Source of the DNA: RI-231 sp041394905
GTDB taxonomy: Bacteria; Acidobacteriota; Terriglobia; Bryobacterales; UBA6623
NCBI GenBank assembly: GCA_041394905.1
Contig: JAWKHJ010000002.1
Location: 124,001 to 188,000 of the forward strand
Reading direction: 5' to 3'
DNA: 64,000 nucleotides
The notes beneath the pieces were generated by a model that worked only from the letters and a program-made list of their open reading frames with translations, was not told the origin of the DNA and made no database searches. Positions 1 through 9,044 of this stretch are shown here, piece after piece. Position 1 is the first letter of the stretch. The number at the start of each line of letters is the position of its first letter. A program made the translations under genes and the position numbers.

Positions 1-206
1 TTCTCGAGAATCGTGCCGCGCTTGAGCAAACCGCGCAACACTCCCATCGAGACGATCGCCGCCGGAATCGACGCCGAAACCGTCATCCCGGCGTAGAGGC
101 CGAGGTAGGTATTCGCCGCTGTCATGACGATCCCGATCGCCATGCCGATCAAGACAGCGCTGCCGGAAAGCTCAGCGAGATTGGTTTTGGTGTCCGGGGC
201 GGTCAT
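1..206 (-). CDS. OPT family oligopeptide transporter, N-terminal fragment
   Basis: Only the first 68 residues are inside the window; the gene runs off the left edge. After a short polar start (MTAPDTKTNLAEL) comes a hydrophobic segment and then GLYAGMTVSASIPAA, a sequence typical of the first helices of the OPT family, which imports oligopeptides or metal chelates across the inner membrane. The ATG follows a weak GGGGTG ribosome site. It lies 27 bp downstream of the ChrA-type gene on the same strand, so it could be the last member of that transcription unit. Substrate cannot be told from this fragment. Confidence 0.8.
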   Translation of the reverse strand, partial: MTAPDTKTNLAELSGSAVLIGMAIGIVMTAANTYLGLYAGMTVSASIPAAIVSMGVLRGLLKRGTILE

Positions 207-233
207 GAATGCACCCCATTGTAGTCACGCTCG

Positions 234-1367
234 CTACAGCAACAATCGACCCGCCGCCGCGCCGCCTAGGACCAACCACACCGCGCTTGCTCCAAAGCGC
301 ATTGAGGCTATGCCTGCCGCAAGCACAATCAGCGCGGCCTGCCAACTCGTCAGCGTGGTCCGCGCCAACTCCACCGTCACAGCGGCCATCAGCGCGACTG
401 CCGACGCGTTCACAGCGTCGAGGAACGCTGCCGACCACTGCGACTTGCGCAGCTTCGGCACGACGGGATTTAGAATGGCCACGAACGCAAATGACGGCAG
501 AAAGATCCCAAGCGTCGCGACGGTGGCGCCCTTCACGCCGCCGAGTACGAAGCCCACGAACGTGGCCGTCGTCAACACCGGCCCCGGCGTAAACTGTCCC
601 GCCGCGACCGCGTCGAGCAACTGCTGCTGCGTGAGCCAGCCGTAGTCGCCCACCAAGCCGCCTTCCAGAAACGCGATTAGCACGTAGCCGCTGCCGTAGA
701 GAATTGCGCCGACCTTCAAGAAGAACAGCCCGAGCTTGACCAGGGAGACTGGCGCGGCTCCGCTCGCGGCGTTCGCTGCCGCCGCCCAAGCCTCACGCGG
801 CCATGCCAACAGCGCAAGCGCCGCCGTTCCCGCTGCTGGACCCGTCACGCGCAGCCACAGCATGCCCAGCACTCCGCCCGTGAGCAAGGCCACGATCTCA
901 CCCGCACCCGCCGCCACCGCTGCGAACACCCCGGCCGCCACGGGCGCCAATCGCCAGCCCTTCATGGCCTTCTTGCCGAGCTTCCACAGTGCGCCTGCAA
1001 TGATCGCGAGAACCGCCGGCTTGATCCCGGCTAGCCACGGTTCGACTTCCGGCAGCGCACCGTACTCGACGTACGCCCAAGCTAGTAGACCCGTGAGCCC
1101 TGCGGCCGGCACGATGAAGCACGCCCCTGCAACAAGCAGCCCTGCAAAGCCGCCGCGCTCGTACCCGAGATGCATCGTCATCTCGGTCGAGTTCGGGCCG
1201 GGGATCAGGTTTGTCGCGCCGATCAGATCCAGGAAGTGTTGCCGTGAGATCCACTGCCGCCGCGTGATGAATTCGTCCTCCATCATCGCGATGTGCGCCG
1301 CCGGCCCGCCAAACGCGGTCAGCCCCAGCCGGAAGAACAGCCAGGCGATTTCAGCAAGGTTTGTCAT
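234..1367 (-). CDS. chrA: ChrA family chromate transporter
   Basis: Predicted inner-membrane protein of 377 residues, the usual size for a full-length two-half ChrA (CHR family) protein. The first half begins LGLTAFGGPAAHIAMM and contains GATNLIPGPNSTEM, and the second half repeats the pattern with YGSGYVLIAFLE and GQFTPGPVLTTATF; these FGGP and PGP motifs mark the internally duplicated family. Known members expel chromate, but many environmental homologues have no proven substrate, so chromate export is inferred. Its start codon lies inside the end of the upstream aldolase gene (17 bp overlap), which implies co-transcription. Confidence 0.88.
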   Translation of the reverse strand: MTNLAEIAWLFFRLGLTAFGGPAAHIAMMEDEFITRRQWISRQHFLDLIGATNLIPGPNSTEMTMHLGYERGGFAGLLVAGACFIVPAAGLTGLLAWAYVEYGALPEVEPWLAGIKPAVLAIIAGALWKLGKKAMKGWRLAPVAAGVFAAVAAGAGEIVALLTGGVLGMLWLRVTGPAAGTAALALLAWPREAWAAAANAASGAAPVSLVKLGLFFLKVGAILYGSGYVLIAFLEGGLVGDYGWLTQQQLLDAVAAGQFTPGPVLTTATFVGFVLGGVKGATVATLGIFLPSFAFVAILNPVVPKLRKSQWSAAFLDAVNASAVALMAAVTVELARTTLTSWQAALIVLAAGIASMRFGASAVWLVLGGAAAGRLLL

Positions 1368-2160
1368 CTCGGATGCGACAGCTGAGGCGCGCCCGGATCG
1401 AGTCCACGGTTTCGCGGGCGGCCTTCGCTGCGTTCAGAAATAGGTGCGCATCGACCGAGTAGGCCAAGTAGCGGACGCCTTGCCCGAGCCACAGCTCGGC
1501 CTGCTCGGGCGAATTGGCGAAGCAGCCCACGGCCACGCCGTTCCGTTCAGCCGCCTTGACGATGGCCGCCATCGTCTCGCGCACCTTGGCGTGCGTCACC
1601 TCGCCGGGTACGCCGAGCGTTTGGGACATGTCATAGGGGCCTAGGAAGGCGACATCCACGCCCGGCGTTTGCAGAATCTCGTCGAGACGTCCCAGCGCCT
1701 GGGCGGCCTCGATGTGGAGCACTAGCAGCGTGTCGTCGTCGCCTTCGCGGCGCAACTCGGGTACGGGGAGCGAGCCATAGCGCCCCGCGCGCACGAACGG
1801 GTTGAAGCCACGTTCGCCCGCCGGAGCGAACCGCGCAGCGCGCACGGCCTCGGCGGCGTCTTCAGGCGAGCCAATTTGCGGAATGTGCAGCCCGACGGCG
1901 CCCTGATCGAGGGCTTCGAGGATGGGCCCGGGCGCATTCTCCCGGACCCGTATCAGCGGCGCCACGCCGGCGCATGTCGCCGCTCGAATCAGGCTGCCGA
2001 CCGTTTCGCCAGACATCGCCGAATGCTCACGGTCGAGAATCGCGATGTCGTGACCCGCCGGCCCCAGCGCCTCGACGATCTCCGGCGAGCCCGTTTCGAC
2101 GAACGGCCCCATCAGGAAGCCTTTCTCGGCCAGCCGGGCCTTGGCGCTCAGGCGCAACAC
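1351..2160 (-). CDS. HpcH/HpaI family aldolase
   Basis: A 269-residue TIM-barrel class II pyruvate aldolase relative. Family marks are the LDREHS segment near residue 43, IPQIGSPEDA near residue 95, LHIEAAQAL with the metal-binding Glu, and GPYDMSQTLGVPG with the second metal-binding Asp. Such enzymes cleave 4-hydroxy-2-oxo acids to pyruvate plus an aldehyde in aromatic or sugar-acid catabolism; the real substrate is unknown here. It overlaps the transporter gene downstream by 17 bp and follows the rhodanese gene on the same strand by 13 bp, suggesting one transcription unit. The C-terminus (CRIRDDKPC) may be slightly extended by the overlap. Confidence 0.85.
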   Translation of the reverse strand: MLRLSAKARLAEKGFLMGPFVETGSPEIVEALGPAGHDIAILDREHSAMSGETVGSLIRAATCAGVAPLIRVRENAPGPILEALDQGAVGLHIPQIGSPEDAAEAVRAARFAPAGERGFNPFVRAGRYGSLPVPELRREGDDDTLLVLHIEAAQALGRLDEILQTPGVDVAFLGPYDMSQTLGVPGEVTHAKVRETMAAIVKAAERNGVAVGCFANSPEQAELWLGQGVRYLAYSVDAHLFLNAAKAARETVDSIRARLSCRIRDDKPC

Positions 2161-2173
2161 GGGGGGCGAACCC

Positions 2174-2623
2174 TTACTCGGACTTCGGCTGAACGACCGG
2201 GTTGCCGGCCTCTTTCCAGGCCGTAATGCCGCCGAACTCGATCGGCTTGTCGTATCCGGCCGAGCGCAAAATGTTCGCCGCGCGCGACGCCCTGCCGCCT
2301 TTCATGCAGTAGGTGACGATCTCCTTGTCCTTCGGCACTTCCGCGAGTCGCGATTCCAACTGATCGATCGGGATGTTCACCGCCCCGGCGATCATGCCGT
2401 ACTCCTCGAGCTCATCCGGGTTGCGCACGTCGAGCAGGTAAATGTCCTCGCCCGCATCCAGCTTCGCCTTCACCGCCGCCGGATCCATCTCCGTCGCTTC
2501 TGTCACGACCGGCTCGTGGGCGGCGCCCACATGCTCGGCCGGAGCCTGTGCAGCCGGTTCCGGCTCGGACTTGCAACCCCAAATCGCCAGTCCGGCGACC
2601 AACAACAAAATCAGTTTCTTCAT
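2174..2623 (-). CDS. Rhodanese-domain lipoprotein
   Basis: A 149-residue protein with a lipoprotein signal (LAIWGC, lipid-anchored Cys17), an Ala/Pro/Glu-rich spacer to about residue 45 and one rhodanese domain to the end. The active-site loop is CMKGGRAS with the catalytic Cys106, so sulfur transfer is plausible; LLDVRNPDELEEYGMIAGA is the standard rhodanese CH2A/CH2B region. It should sit in the periplasm, tethered to a membrane. It lies between queE and the aldolase gene on the same strand. The sulfur donor or acceptor is not known. Confidence 0.88.
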   Translation of the reverse strand: MKKLILLLVAGLAIWGCKSEPEPAAQAPAEHVGAAHEPVVTEATEMDPAAVKAKLDAGEDIYLLDVRNPDELEEYGMIAGAVNIPIDQLESRLAEVPKDKEIVTYCMKGGRASRAANILRSAGYDKPIEFGGITAWKEAGNPVVQPKSE

Positions 2624-2686
2624 GTCGTTTCCTCCTACCGAAGCCCTGCTCCGGGCAGGACGATCCCCTGCATTATTTCACGCGCC

Positions 2687-3334
2687 TCAAACGCCCTGCG
2701 CGTCCGCGCCCCAGATCTGCTTGTGCAGTTGACTACCGAAGCGCACCCCTTCCAGCCCGTCTTCGACCATCCAGCCAGCGAACGTGGCTAAGTCGACCGC
2801 CCCGTGGACCGGCGAAAAGTAGACCGCCGCAAAGCGATCGACCAGCCGGTGCTCGCTGGTAAAGTCACGCGCGAACTCGTAGTCCGCGCGCGAACCCACG
2901 ACCAACTTCACTTGGTCGTGCGGGGCCATCGCGTCGAGATTCTCGATGCGAAACGACCCGCCTTCGCCCGAGTCCGGGCATTTCACGTCGACCACCTTGA
3001 CGACCGCACGGGGCACGTCCGCCAGAGGCCGCTCGCCGCTGGTTTCGAGCAGCGTCGTCCAGCCTTCGGCCAGGAAGCGCTCGAGCAACGGGATCGCCTC
3101 CTTTTGCAGTAGCGGCTCGCCGCCCGTGAGCTCCACGATCCGCCCTCCGAAAGCCCGCACCTGCTCGACGATTTCGTCGATCGTCATTCGCTGGCCCCCG
3201 TGGAAGGAGTACTCGGTGTCACACCAGACACAGCGCAAATTGCAGCCGGTCAGGCGCACAAACGTACAGGGCAAGCCTGCGTAGGAAGACTCGCCCTGAA
3301 TCGAGCGGAAGATTTCGGTCACTTGCAACGCCAT
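2687..3334 (-). CDS. queE: 7-carboxy-7-deazaguanine synthase QueE
   Basis: Radical SAM enzyme of 215 residues that contracts the ring of 6-carboxy-tetrahydropterin to 7-carboxy-7-deazaguanine, a step in queuosine and other 7-deazapurine pathways. The start IFRSIQGESSYAGLPC and the 4Fe-4S motif CNLRCVWC (Cys31, Cys35, Cys38, a CX3CX2C motif) are diagnostic, followed by LTGGEPLLQ for SAM binding. The ending LHKQIWG is also typical of QueE. No other queuosine genes are in the window. The neighbouring plus-strand gene starts about 50 bp upstream, so a short divergent promoter lies between them. Confidence 0.93.
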   Translation of the reverse strand: MALQVTEIFRSIQGESSYAGLPCTFVRLTGCNLRCVWCDTEYSFHGGQRMTIDEIVEQVRAFGGRIVELTGGEPLLQKEAIPLLERFLAEGWTTLLETSGERPLADVPRAVVKVVDVKCPDSGEGGSFRIENLDAMAPHDQVKLVVGSRADYEFARDFTSEHRLVDRFAAVYFSPVHGAVDLATFAGWMVEDGLEGVRFGSQLHKQIWGADAQGV

Positions 3335-3382
3335 GGGGTCGCCGCCTTCATTTTCGCGCGCTGCACTAGAATCAAGTGCAGC

Positions 3383-3862
3383 ATGAAACGTCTTGGGATG
3401 CTGCTTTTTCTCGTCGGCGCAGTCGCTGTCGGCGCGCTCTACTTCACCAGCGGCCCCAAGCCTCGGTTGGAAGGCGAGATCACCGAGGTTCGCACCCTCA
3501 CCGTCGAGCCCGAGGCCTCGGTCGCCCTGGTCAACTTCAAGGCGGAAAACATCACGCGCAACAACTTCGTCGCCAACGGCCGCCAGCTCGAGATCATCGA
3601 CTCAGCCGGGCAAACGCACCGCGGCACGACCGTCAACACCGTCGACTTAAAGGATCTGTTTCAGTATTTCCCCGAGCTCGGCGGCATGAAGGACGAGCCC
3701 TTCGGCGCCCAAAGTGAAATCCCGTCCGGCGAGACCGTGCGCGGCCTCATCGCCGCCCGCTTCGAAGTCTCGAAAGAGGCTCTCGACAACCGTCAAGCGC
3801 TTCTCATCCGCGTGACCGACGGCGCGGGCCGCGAGACTGTTTTGCGCGACCCGCCGGAGTAG
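3383..3862 (+). CDS. Hypothetical membrane-anchored protein
   Basis: I do not recognise a named family. The chosen ATG gives 159 residues beginning with a short basic start and a single hydrophobic segment (about residues 3-22), i.e. an uncleaved anchor or signal peptide. The rest is soluble, with a beta-rich pattern resembling DUF4352-like or immunoglobulin-like extracytoplasmic domains. The reading frame stays open upstream, but the ATG just before the hydrophobic stretch is the natural start. Its end overlaps the convergent RNase D gene by 59 bp. Likely exported; function unknown. Confidence 0.65.
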   Translation: MKRLGMLLFLVGAVAVGALYFTSGPKPRLEGEITEVRTLTVEPEASVALVNFKAENITRNNFVANGRQLEIIDSAGQTHRGTTVNTVDLKDLFQYFPELGGMKDEPFGAQSEIPSGETVRGLIAARFEVSKEALDNRQALLIRVTDGAGRETVLRDPPE

Positions 3863-5087
3863 CCGGTCCGCCCGATCCTTCCGGGTCGAACCGCACCGCT
3901 CGTCCGTCCTCGATCTTCAGCGCCCGGCGGCCGCTGAGCAGCGCCAGGATCTCTTCTCCGAACGTCTCGAGCGCTCCCGCGCCCAAAATGCCGGATTGTT
4001 CCAGCTCCTCGACCGTCTCGAACTCGCCGCGCAGCAGCAACAACGGCGCGTCGGAATCGAGCAGGTAGCGCAACGGCACGTCGCTCTCCTGCGCCAAGAA
4101 GGTCAGGAAGCACTTCAGCACGATGACCGCCGCGGACTCGTTACCCGCCGGCTCCGGCTTTTCCGGCGGCGTCTCGAGTTGGTCTTCGGGGATCGCAAGC
4201 CCGCGCTCGATCGCTTCGAGAATGTGCGCCGCGCCGTAGTCGCGCACCCGTGCGCCCAAACCGCGAAAGCTCGCCAATTCCTCCGCTTGTTTGGGCTGCG
4301 CCCGCGCCAACTGAACCAGAATCTGGTCCTCCGCGAGCCAGCGGCGCGGGATGTTGCGCTTCCGTACGCGCGATTCCCGCCACTGCGCCAGCTCTTTGAG
4401 CACGGCGTACTCGCGTTTGCTCAGCCGTGCGTTTACGGCCAGCTTGCGCGCGATCGCGGTTCCGTCCGCCTCATACTTGGCCGGGTCCGCCATCTGCGCG
4501 GAAAGCTTCAGCGCCCAGTTGCGCCGCCCGCGACGTTTCAGGTCACTCAGCAGCTTTTCGGCGAGCTCCACCAGGTGGGCGACGTCCGCCACCGCGTACT
4601 CGCACATGGCCGGCTGCAGCGGCCGGTTGAGCCAGTTCGTGCGCGTGTGCCCCTTGGGCAGGTTCACGCCCATCATCTTGCGCAACAGCGGCGCCAGGCC
4701 AATCTGGTCTCCCTTGCCCGTCAATGCCGCGCCGATCGACGTATCGAACAACGGCGCCGCTACGACCCCATAGTGCGAGTAGAGGCATTCCTGATCTTGC
4801 TCCGCCGAGTGCGCGGCCTTGAGCACGCTCGGGCTCGTCAGCACGTCGAGCAGCGGCCGCATGTCCTCGACCGACACCTCGAGAGGGTCGATGAGCCATG
4901 CGTCTTCCTTGTCGGCAATCTGCAGAAGCCCCAATTGGGGATAGAAGGTTCGTTCGCGAAGAAACTCCGTGTCAAACGCGATCAACGCCTCGCCCGCGAG
5001 ACGGTCTGCGATCTTCTGGATGGTCTCCGGGTCGCGAATCAGCTCGGGCGACGACTTCGCGGGCCGGTGGGAACGGCGTTGGGGCAT
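3804..5087 (-). CDS. rnd: Ribonuclease D
   Basis: A 427-residue 3'-5' exoribonuclease of the DEDDy family involved in tRNA 3'-end maturation. Visible catalytic residues are Asp39 and Glu41 (AFDTEFLRE), Asp98 (SAEQDQECL) and the Tyr164/Asp168 pair (CEYAVADVAHL). An HRDC domain follows (about residues 215-300, with VLKELAQWRE), then a C-terminal region. The start MPQRRSH was chosen because the open frame upstream of it is Arg-rich and unlike the family. The last 19 codons overlap the convergent gene, and the Arg-rich tail there may be poorly conserved. Confidence 0.9.
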   Translation of the reverse strand: MPQRRSHRPAKSSPELIRDPETIQKIADRLAGEALIAFDTEFLRERTFYPQLGLLQIADKEDAWLIDPLEVSVEDMRPLLDVLTSPSVLKAAHSAEQDQECLYSHYGVVAAPLFDTSIGAALTGKGDQIGLAPLLRKMMGVNLPKGHTRTNWLNRPLQPAMCEYAVADVAHLVELAEKLLSDLKRRGRRNWALKLSAQMADPAKYEADGTAIARKLAVNARLSKREYAVLKELAQWRESRVRKRNIPRRWLAEDQILVQLARAQPKQAEELASFRGLGARVRDYGAAHILEAIERGLAIPEDQLETPPEKPEPAGNESAAVIVLKCFLTFLAQESDVPLRYLLDSDAPLLLLRGEFETVEELEQSGILGAGALETFGEEILALLSGRRALKIEDGRAVRFDPEGSGGPATPAGRAKQSRGPRRRSRG

Positions 5088-5224
5088 GAAGCCTGGGGTA
5101 AACGAAGAGCCTAGCAGAGCCCGACGATTCGAGCAATCCGGGCCCACCCTGCGAGAGGGCTCCCGGCCCGTTATAAGGGCCCGAAAATGCTTGGGATGGG
5201 AATGCGGGCGAGCACCCTCTGGGT

Positions 5225-5989
5225 TCAAGGCGCCGGGGCGGCGGGAGGCTTGGGCTTGCGGGCGAGCTCCTCGACGGTCACGCCGGTATTTAGCTCCAGC
5301 TCGATCACCGTGACCTCCGTGAGCAGCGGACCGTTCTGGTGGATAGCGGTCTTGTAGGGTACGCGAACCCCCTCGATCTCGCGAAAGTCGGAGAAGCGCT
5401 CTTCGACTAGCGGAGGTTTCCCCGCAAGCACGATGCCCTCGTAGGCGAGCTTGGAAAAGTCCCCCGACTCCTTGTCGATCCAAACCTGGGCCGTCTCGCC
5501 GCCCTGCTTGGCTGCGACTTCCAGCACCACCGCTTGGCGGCCTTCGTCTTCCGCCTCGCGTAAGAAGTGGACTTCGCGATCCTCCAGCCGGTCGGCCAAC
5601 AGCAGGGCCTCGCGGATGCGGAACAGCTCGCCGTCGGCCTGCTTACGCTGTGGCGGAGGTAGGTCGATCTGGCCCTGCGGCCCGTTCATCCAGCCGCCGT
5701 CCGCGTCGACGAAGACGATCACTTTGCCGAACGGAAGCGCGCTCTCCTGCTTGAGCGCTTTGGGGACGACGTAGGTCAAGGTCTGCTCAGCGGTCACGCC
5801 TGCGACGAGGCTGCGCATCTGGCGCTTCTGGCGCACGTCGTGGATGGCGGCCAGCGCGTCGGCGCCGCCGGCCTGCTCCTGCGCCTTGTGGAGCCAGTCG
5901 AGCGCCTTCTGGTCTGTTTCGGCGCGCAACCAAGAGGCGCACAACAGGGCAATGCAAAACAATCGCATCCTGTTTCGAATGTAGCGCAT
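5225..5989 (-). CDS. LolA-like exported protein
   Basis: A 254-residue secreted protein with an N-terminal signal peptide (LFCIALLCASWLRAE) and a mature part that resembles the LolA / outer-membrane lipoprotein-sorting fold common in Acidobacteria: an initial ALDWLHKAQEQAGG helix followed by alternating beta strands. It probably works in the periplasm, perhaps binding a lipid or lipoprotein, but that is inference from the fold. The first ATG is used; a second at residue 8 fits the signal peptide better and is an alternative start. The Pro/Lys-rich tail (KPKPPAAPAP) is low complexity. Confidence 0.7.
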   Translation of the reverse strand: MRYIRNRMRLFCIALLCASWLRAETDQKALDWLHKAQEQAGGADALAAIHDVRQKRQMRSLVAGVTAEQTLTYVVPKALKQESALPFGKVIVFVDADGGWMNGPQGQIDLPPPQRKQADGELFRIREALLLADRLEDREVHFLREAEDEGRQAVVLEVAAKQGGETAQVWIDKESGDFSKLAYEGIVLAGKPPLVEERFSDFREIEGVRVPYKTAIHQNGPLLTEVTVIELELNTGVTVEELARKPKPPAAPAP

Positions 5990-6024
5990 AGGGCGTACCG
6001 CGCTACGATTGCAGCCGAGGTCCC

Positions 6025-6573
6025 ATGCTCGAAATCGAGGTCAAGCTGCCGATCGAAAACCTGTCCGCTGTGCGAACTCAGCTCGAGACCCTCGGCTGGA
6101 CACGCGGCGAGCGTCTGCTCGAGCGGAACACCGTTTACGACGCGCCCGACCGCGCACTAGACCGCGCCGGGAAGCTGCTGCGCATTCGTGAGAGCGGAGA
6201 CCGCGCACTGCTCACGGTCAAGCTGCCCGCCCCGAGCGAGGGGCCGCACAAGGTGCGCGAGGAGCACAACCTGGAAGGCCCGGGTCCGACGCTCGAGCGC
6301 ATCGTCGAAGGTTTGGGCTTCGCTTCGGCGTGGCGTTATGAAAAGTACCGCACGCGCTACCGCAAGGCCGGCGAGGAGGGCGTAATCGAGCTCGACGAGA
6401 CCCCGGTCGGCAACTTCCTCGAGCTGGAAGGCGCCCCGGAGTGGATCGACGCAACCGCCGCCGCGTTGGGCTACCGACCTGAGGACTACGAGACCGCCAC
6501 CTACCGCGAGCTTTTCCTCGCCTGGCAGCGCCGCCGACCCTCGCCCCCGCGCGACATGGTGTTTGCGGGGTAG
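6025..6573 (+). CDS. CYTH domain protein (class IV adenylate cyclase / triphosphatase family)
   Basis: A 182-residue CYTH-fold protein. The hallmark ExExK motif is at residues 3-7 (MLEIEVKLP), and the tunnel residues continue as LLRIRES, VKLP, YRTRYRK and ELDETPVGNFLELEG. Members bind triphosphates with metal ions and act as adenylate cyclases (CyaB type), thiamine triphosphatases or inorganic triphosphatases; sequence alone does not decide which. Its stop codon abuts the stop of the convergent DUF3368 gene. The tail after about residue 170 (RRRPSPPRD) is probably disordered. Confidence 0.87.
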   Translation: MLEIEVKLPIENLSAVRTQLETLGWTRGERLLERNTVYDAPDRALDRAGKLLRIRESGDRALLTVKLPAPSEGPHKVREEHNLEGPGPTLERIVEGLGFASAWRYEKYRTRYRKAGEEGVIELDETPVGNFLELEGAPEWIDATAAALGYRPEDYETATYRELFLAWQRRRPSPPRDMVFAG

Positions 6574-7059
6574 CTACCGCGAAGAATGTTCTCGGAGTAG
6601 CCGCTCCACCAGCGTTCGGGGGTACCGAAAGGATGTTTGCTTCAACCGTTCGATGGCATCGCCAAACGAAATCAAACCCCGCGTTGCGGCGGCATCCAGA
6701 ATACCGAGCGTCCCGGTGGATCGGAGGCCGATCGCGTTCGCGATTCGGGCGCCCGCGCGTTCATCAATGAGTAGAAGAGCCGGATGGAGCGATGAGGCGA
6801 GGGCGAGAGCTCCCCGTTCTCCGTCGCCCAACATCGCCCAGTGAGGATCGCGATCTGCGACTTTCGAGGGCGCTTGAACGTTGATCCACCCGGGGATGTC
6901 TGTAGCCCACGCCTGTACGGGTTCAGGAGCGCCGCGTGAGCACAGCTCTTCCAGGACTGCAGGAGGGACTGTGACTCGACCATAAAGCCGGGGTAACACC
7001 GCCTCCAAACGAGTCCAAACCAGGTAGTTCAGAGGACTCGTATCCGCGACAACGAACAT
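6574..7059 (-). CDS. DUF3368 family PIN-like toxin
   Basis: A 161-residue PIN-like protein of the DUF3368 family, starting VADTSPLNYLV with the first metal-binding Asp (residue 5). Further acidic positions include GDGERGALALA and LIDERAGARIA, which match PIN active-site positions. These proteins are predicted RNases acting as toxins. The gene follows directly after the UPF0175 gene with no gap, the standard antitoxin-then-toxin order, so both are expected to be one transcript. Confidence 0.87.
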   Translation of the reverse strand: MFVVADTSPLNYLVWTRLEAVLPRLYGRVTVPPAVLEELCSRGAPEPVQAWATDIPGWINVQAPSKVADRDPHWAMLGDGERGALALASSLHPALLLIDERAGARIANAIGLRSTGTLGILDAAATRGLISFGDAIERLKQTSFRYPRTLVERLLREHSSR

Positions 7060-7311
7060 CTACAGCCCGGCTTCGCGGTGAGCTTCGCGCTCACGCTCGA
7101 GGTCTTCCCAACCGTACGTTAACTCGACGCCGTGATCCTTAAGGAACTGATCCAGGGCGAACCGGTCCAGGCCCAAAAAACGGCCGAGCTCCGCCTCGGT
7201 CCAAAGCCCTTGCCGATGAGCCTCCAAACCCAATGCCTCACGCGACATGCGCTCGGCCCCTGGCCCTAGGCGGCCGGCGAGCTCTTCTGGGATTTCCAGC
7301 GTTACGGTCAT
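7060..7311 (-). CDS. UPF0175 family antitoxin
   Basis: An 83-residue protein of the UPF0175 family. It starts with a strand (MTVTLEIPEELAG), followed by helices EALGLEAHRQG and a helix-turn-helix-like LGRFLGLDRFALDQFLKDHG, and ends in a charged tail that could bind the toxin. Family members are small antitoxins encoded just before DUF3368 toxins, exactly as here (stop and start codons are adjacent). It probably represses its own promoter, which would lie upstream of this gene; no operator was identified. Confidence 0.87.
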   Translation of the reverse strand: MTVTLEIPEELAGRLGPGAERMSREALGLEAHRQGLWTEAELGRFLGLDRFALDQFLKDHGVELTYGWEDLEREREAHREAGL

Positions 7312-7371
7312 TCGGCGTCCCTCCCCGTTCTCATTATCGGTAAGTGGAGCGCGGCGCCAACCGTGTTCCCG

Positions 7372-8901
7372 TTACATCCCCGCTTCGTTCGTCGCCGGCT
7401 CCATCACCGGAATCTGCAAGTCCGGCGCGGCGGCGCCGAACAGCGGCAGCGCCCGTTTGGCCACCAGCGCGCCCAGCCGTTCGCGCGGCTCTTGCGTGCG
7501 CTGTCGGTCGCCATGCCCGTCTGCGCGTACATCTGCAGGAATAGCTTCGAGATCATCAGGAACATCAGCCGCGAGCGCAAACGCACCGTACATACCTTCG
7601 CCCGGCTCCAAATCCGCGAGAAGGAATAAAACTGGGTCCACGCTCCGAGCGTGTTCACCCGCACCTCTTCGGCCGTCATCGTCGGATGCGGCATGCAAAG
7701 CTTCGGCCGGCGGCTATGCGGCAACAGCCAGTAGCGCGTTAGCGGGATGCCGTCGATCAACGTCGGCGACTTGTCCTGCTCTTTCTCCCAACGTTGGAAG
7801 TCCACCGTACCGGGGTGCGGGGTGAGCGGCACGAATTGGGCGAACATCGTGTCGGCCTTCTGCGCCAGCTCAACCGTCGCATCGAAGGTGTCTTCGCGGT
7901 CCGTCGGCAGCCCGAAGATGAACGAGCCGAGAATGTAGACCCCGTGCTCGCGGAATTTGCGCAGCTTGGCGATCAGCGCATCGCCGCTCTCGTTGAAGTC
8001 CTTGTAAACCGCCTTCAGACCTTCTTCCGTCACCGACTCGACGCCCACCAGCGCGCCGCGCACCTTGCCCTTGCGCATCCACTCGAGGAATTCCTCGTCC
8101 TCGGCGCCTCCATGGTGATCTGCGTGAAGAACATCATGTCGTCGGGCAGCGCAGCCAAGCGCGACAAAAGCTCGAAGCGCTCGGTACGGATTGCACGGAG
8201 TTGTTCTACCCGCGCCGTATTCCCTTGGCGCTCAGCCAACTCGATGTCGCGGTTCGTCACCGGGTAGAAGTTGTCGTCGGCGAGGAGGACGAAGCGGAAC
8301 CCCTGCCGGCGCAGATCGACAATTTCCCGAATGACCGCGTCCGAAGCGCTGTCGCGGCTTCTGTCCGTCCGTCCGCCAAACCGAGCAGAACGAACAGTGC
8401 TTGGGGCAGCCGCGGACCGTCTGGACCGACGCCATCATATAGCGGTCGGCTGGCAATAGGTCCCAGCGTGCTGGGCGGAATCGATCCGCATCCAGGCGTC
8501 CACCCTCGTACAGCCGCTCTGCGGTTCCCCCTCGATGGCATCGAGCAGCATCGGCCACACTTCGTCGCCGTCGCCTTTGACTACCGTCTGTGCTCCCCCG
8601 TGCTCGAAAGCCTCTTCTGGAAACAGAGTGGCGTGGATGCCGCCGAACACGACGTACGCGCCGCGCTCGCGTGCCATCCGGCCAAGCTCGTAACCACGCA
8701 ACGCGTTTCAGTGTGGATGCCGACGCCGACCACGTCCCCGGGCTCGATCGTCAGCGGATCGACATGCGTCAGCGTCTCGTCGATGATCAGCGGCTTACCG
8801 AACTTCCGAGGCGTAGCCTCTGCTAAGACGTAGAGCCAGCGAGGCGTGATGACGGCGATTCCGAACGAGGACTGGCTAGGGTTGATGATGTGAACGCGCA
8901 T
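7372..8901 (-). pseudogene. B12-binding radical SAM protein, interrupted by several frameshifts
   Basis: One gene of about 500 codons can be followed through at least five reading-frame changes. The pieces in order are a cobalamin-binding-type N-terminal domain (start MRVHIINPSQSSFG, then RERGAYVVFGGIHATLFPEE), a radical SAM core with the 4Fe-4S motif CPKHCSFCSVW, the ALVGVESVTEEGLK segment, and a C-terminal DUF4070-like region ending near EPATNEAGM. Breaks fall near positions 7470, 8080, 8260, 8500 and 8690. All pieces are collinear and the residues around breaks are family-like, so sequencing indels are as likely as true inactivation. Substrate is unknown; relatives act in lipid or natural-product modification. 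Confidence 0.72.
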
Positions 8902-9044
8902 TGCTCGACTTGATCTTGCGGTTCGAGCAGCTCGCTTTCTCCGCGCAAACGCAAGGGTTGAATCCTACCATAAACGGTGCCTTTTTTCGCGCAATGGGCT
9001 AGCCGGGCATCGCGCCATAAGGGGTAGAATCGAGGGCGTCAACA

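Noticed and set aside
3996..5114. Plus-strand open frame of 372 codons
   Set aside because: It is antisense to RNase D and rich in Arg and Gln without family features; the minus-strand gene has a full DEDDy motif set.
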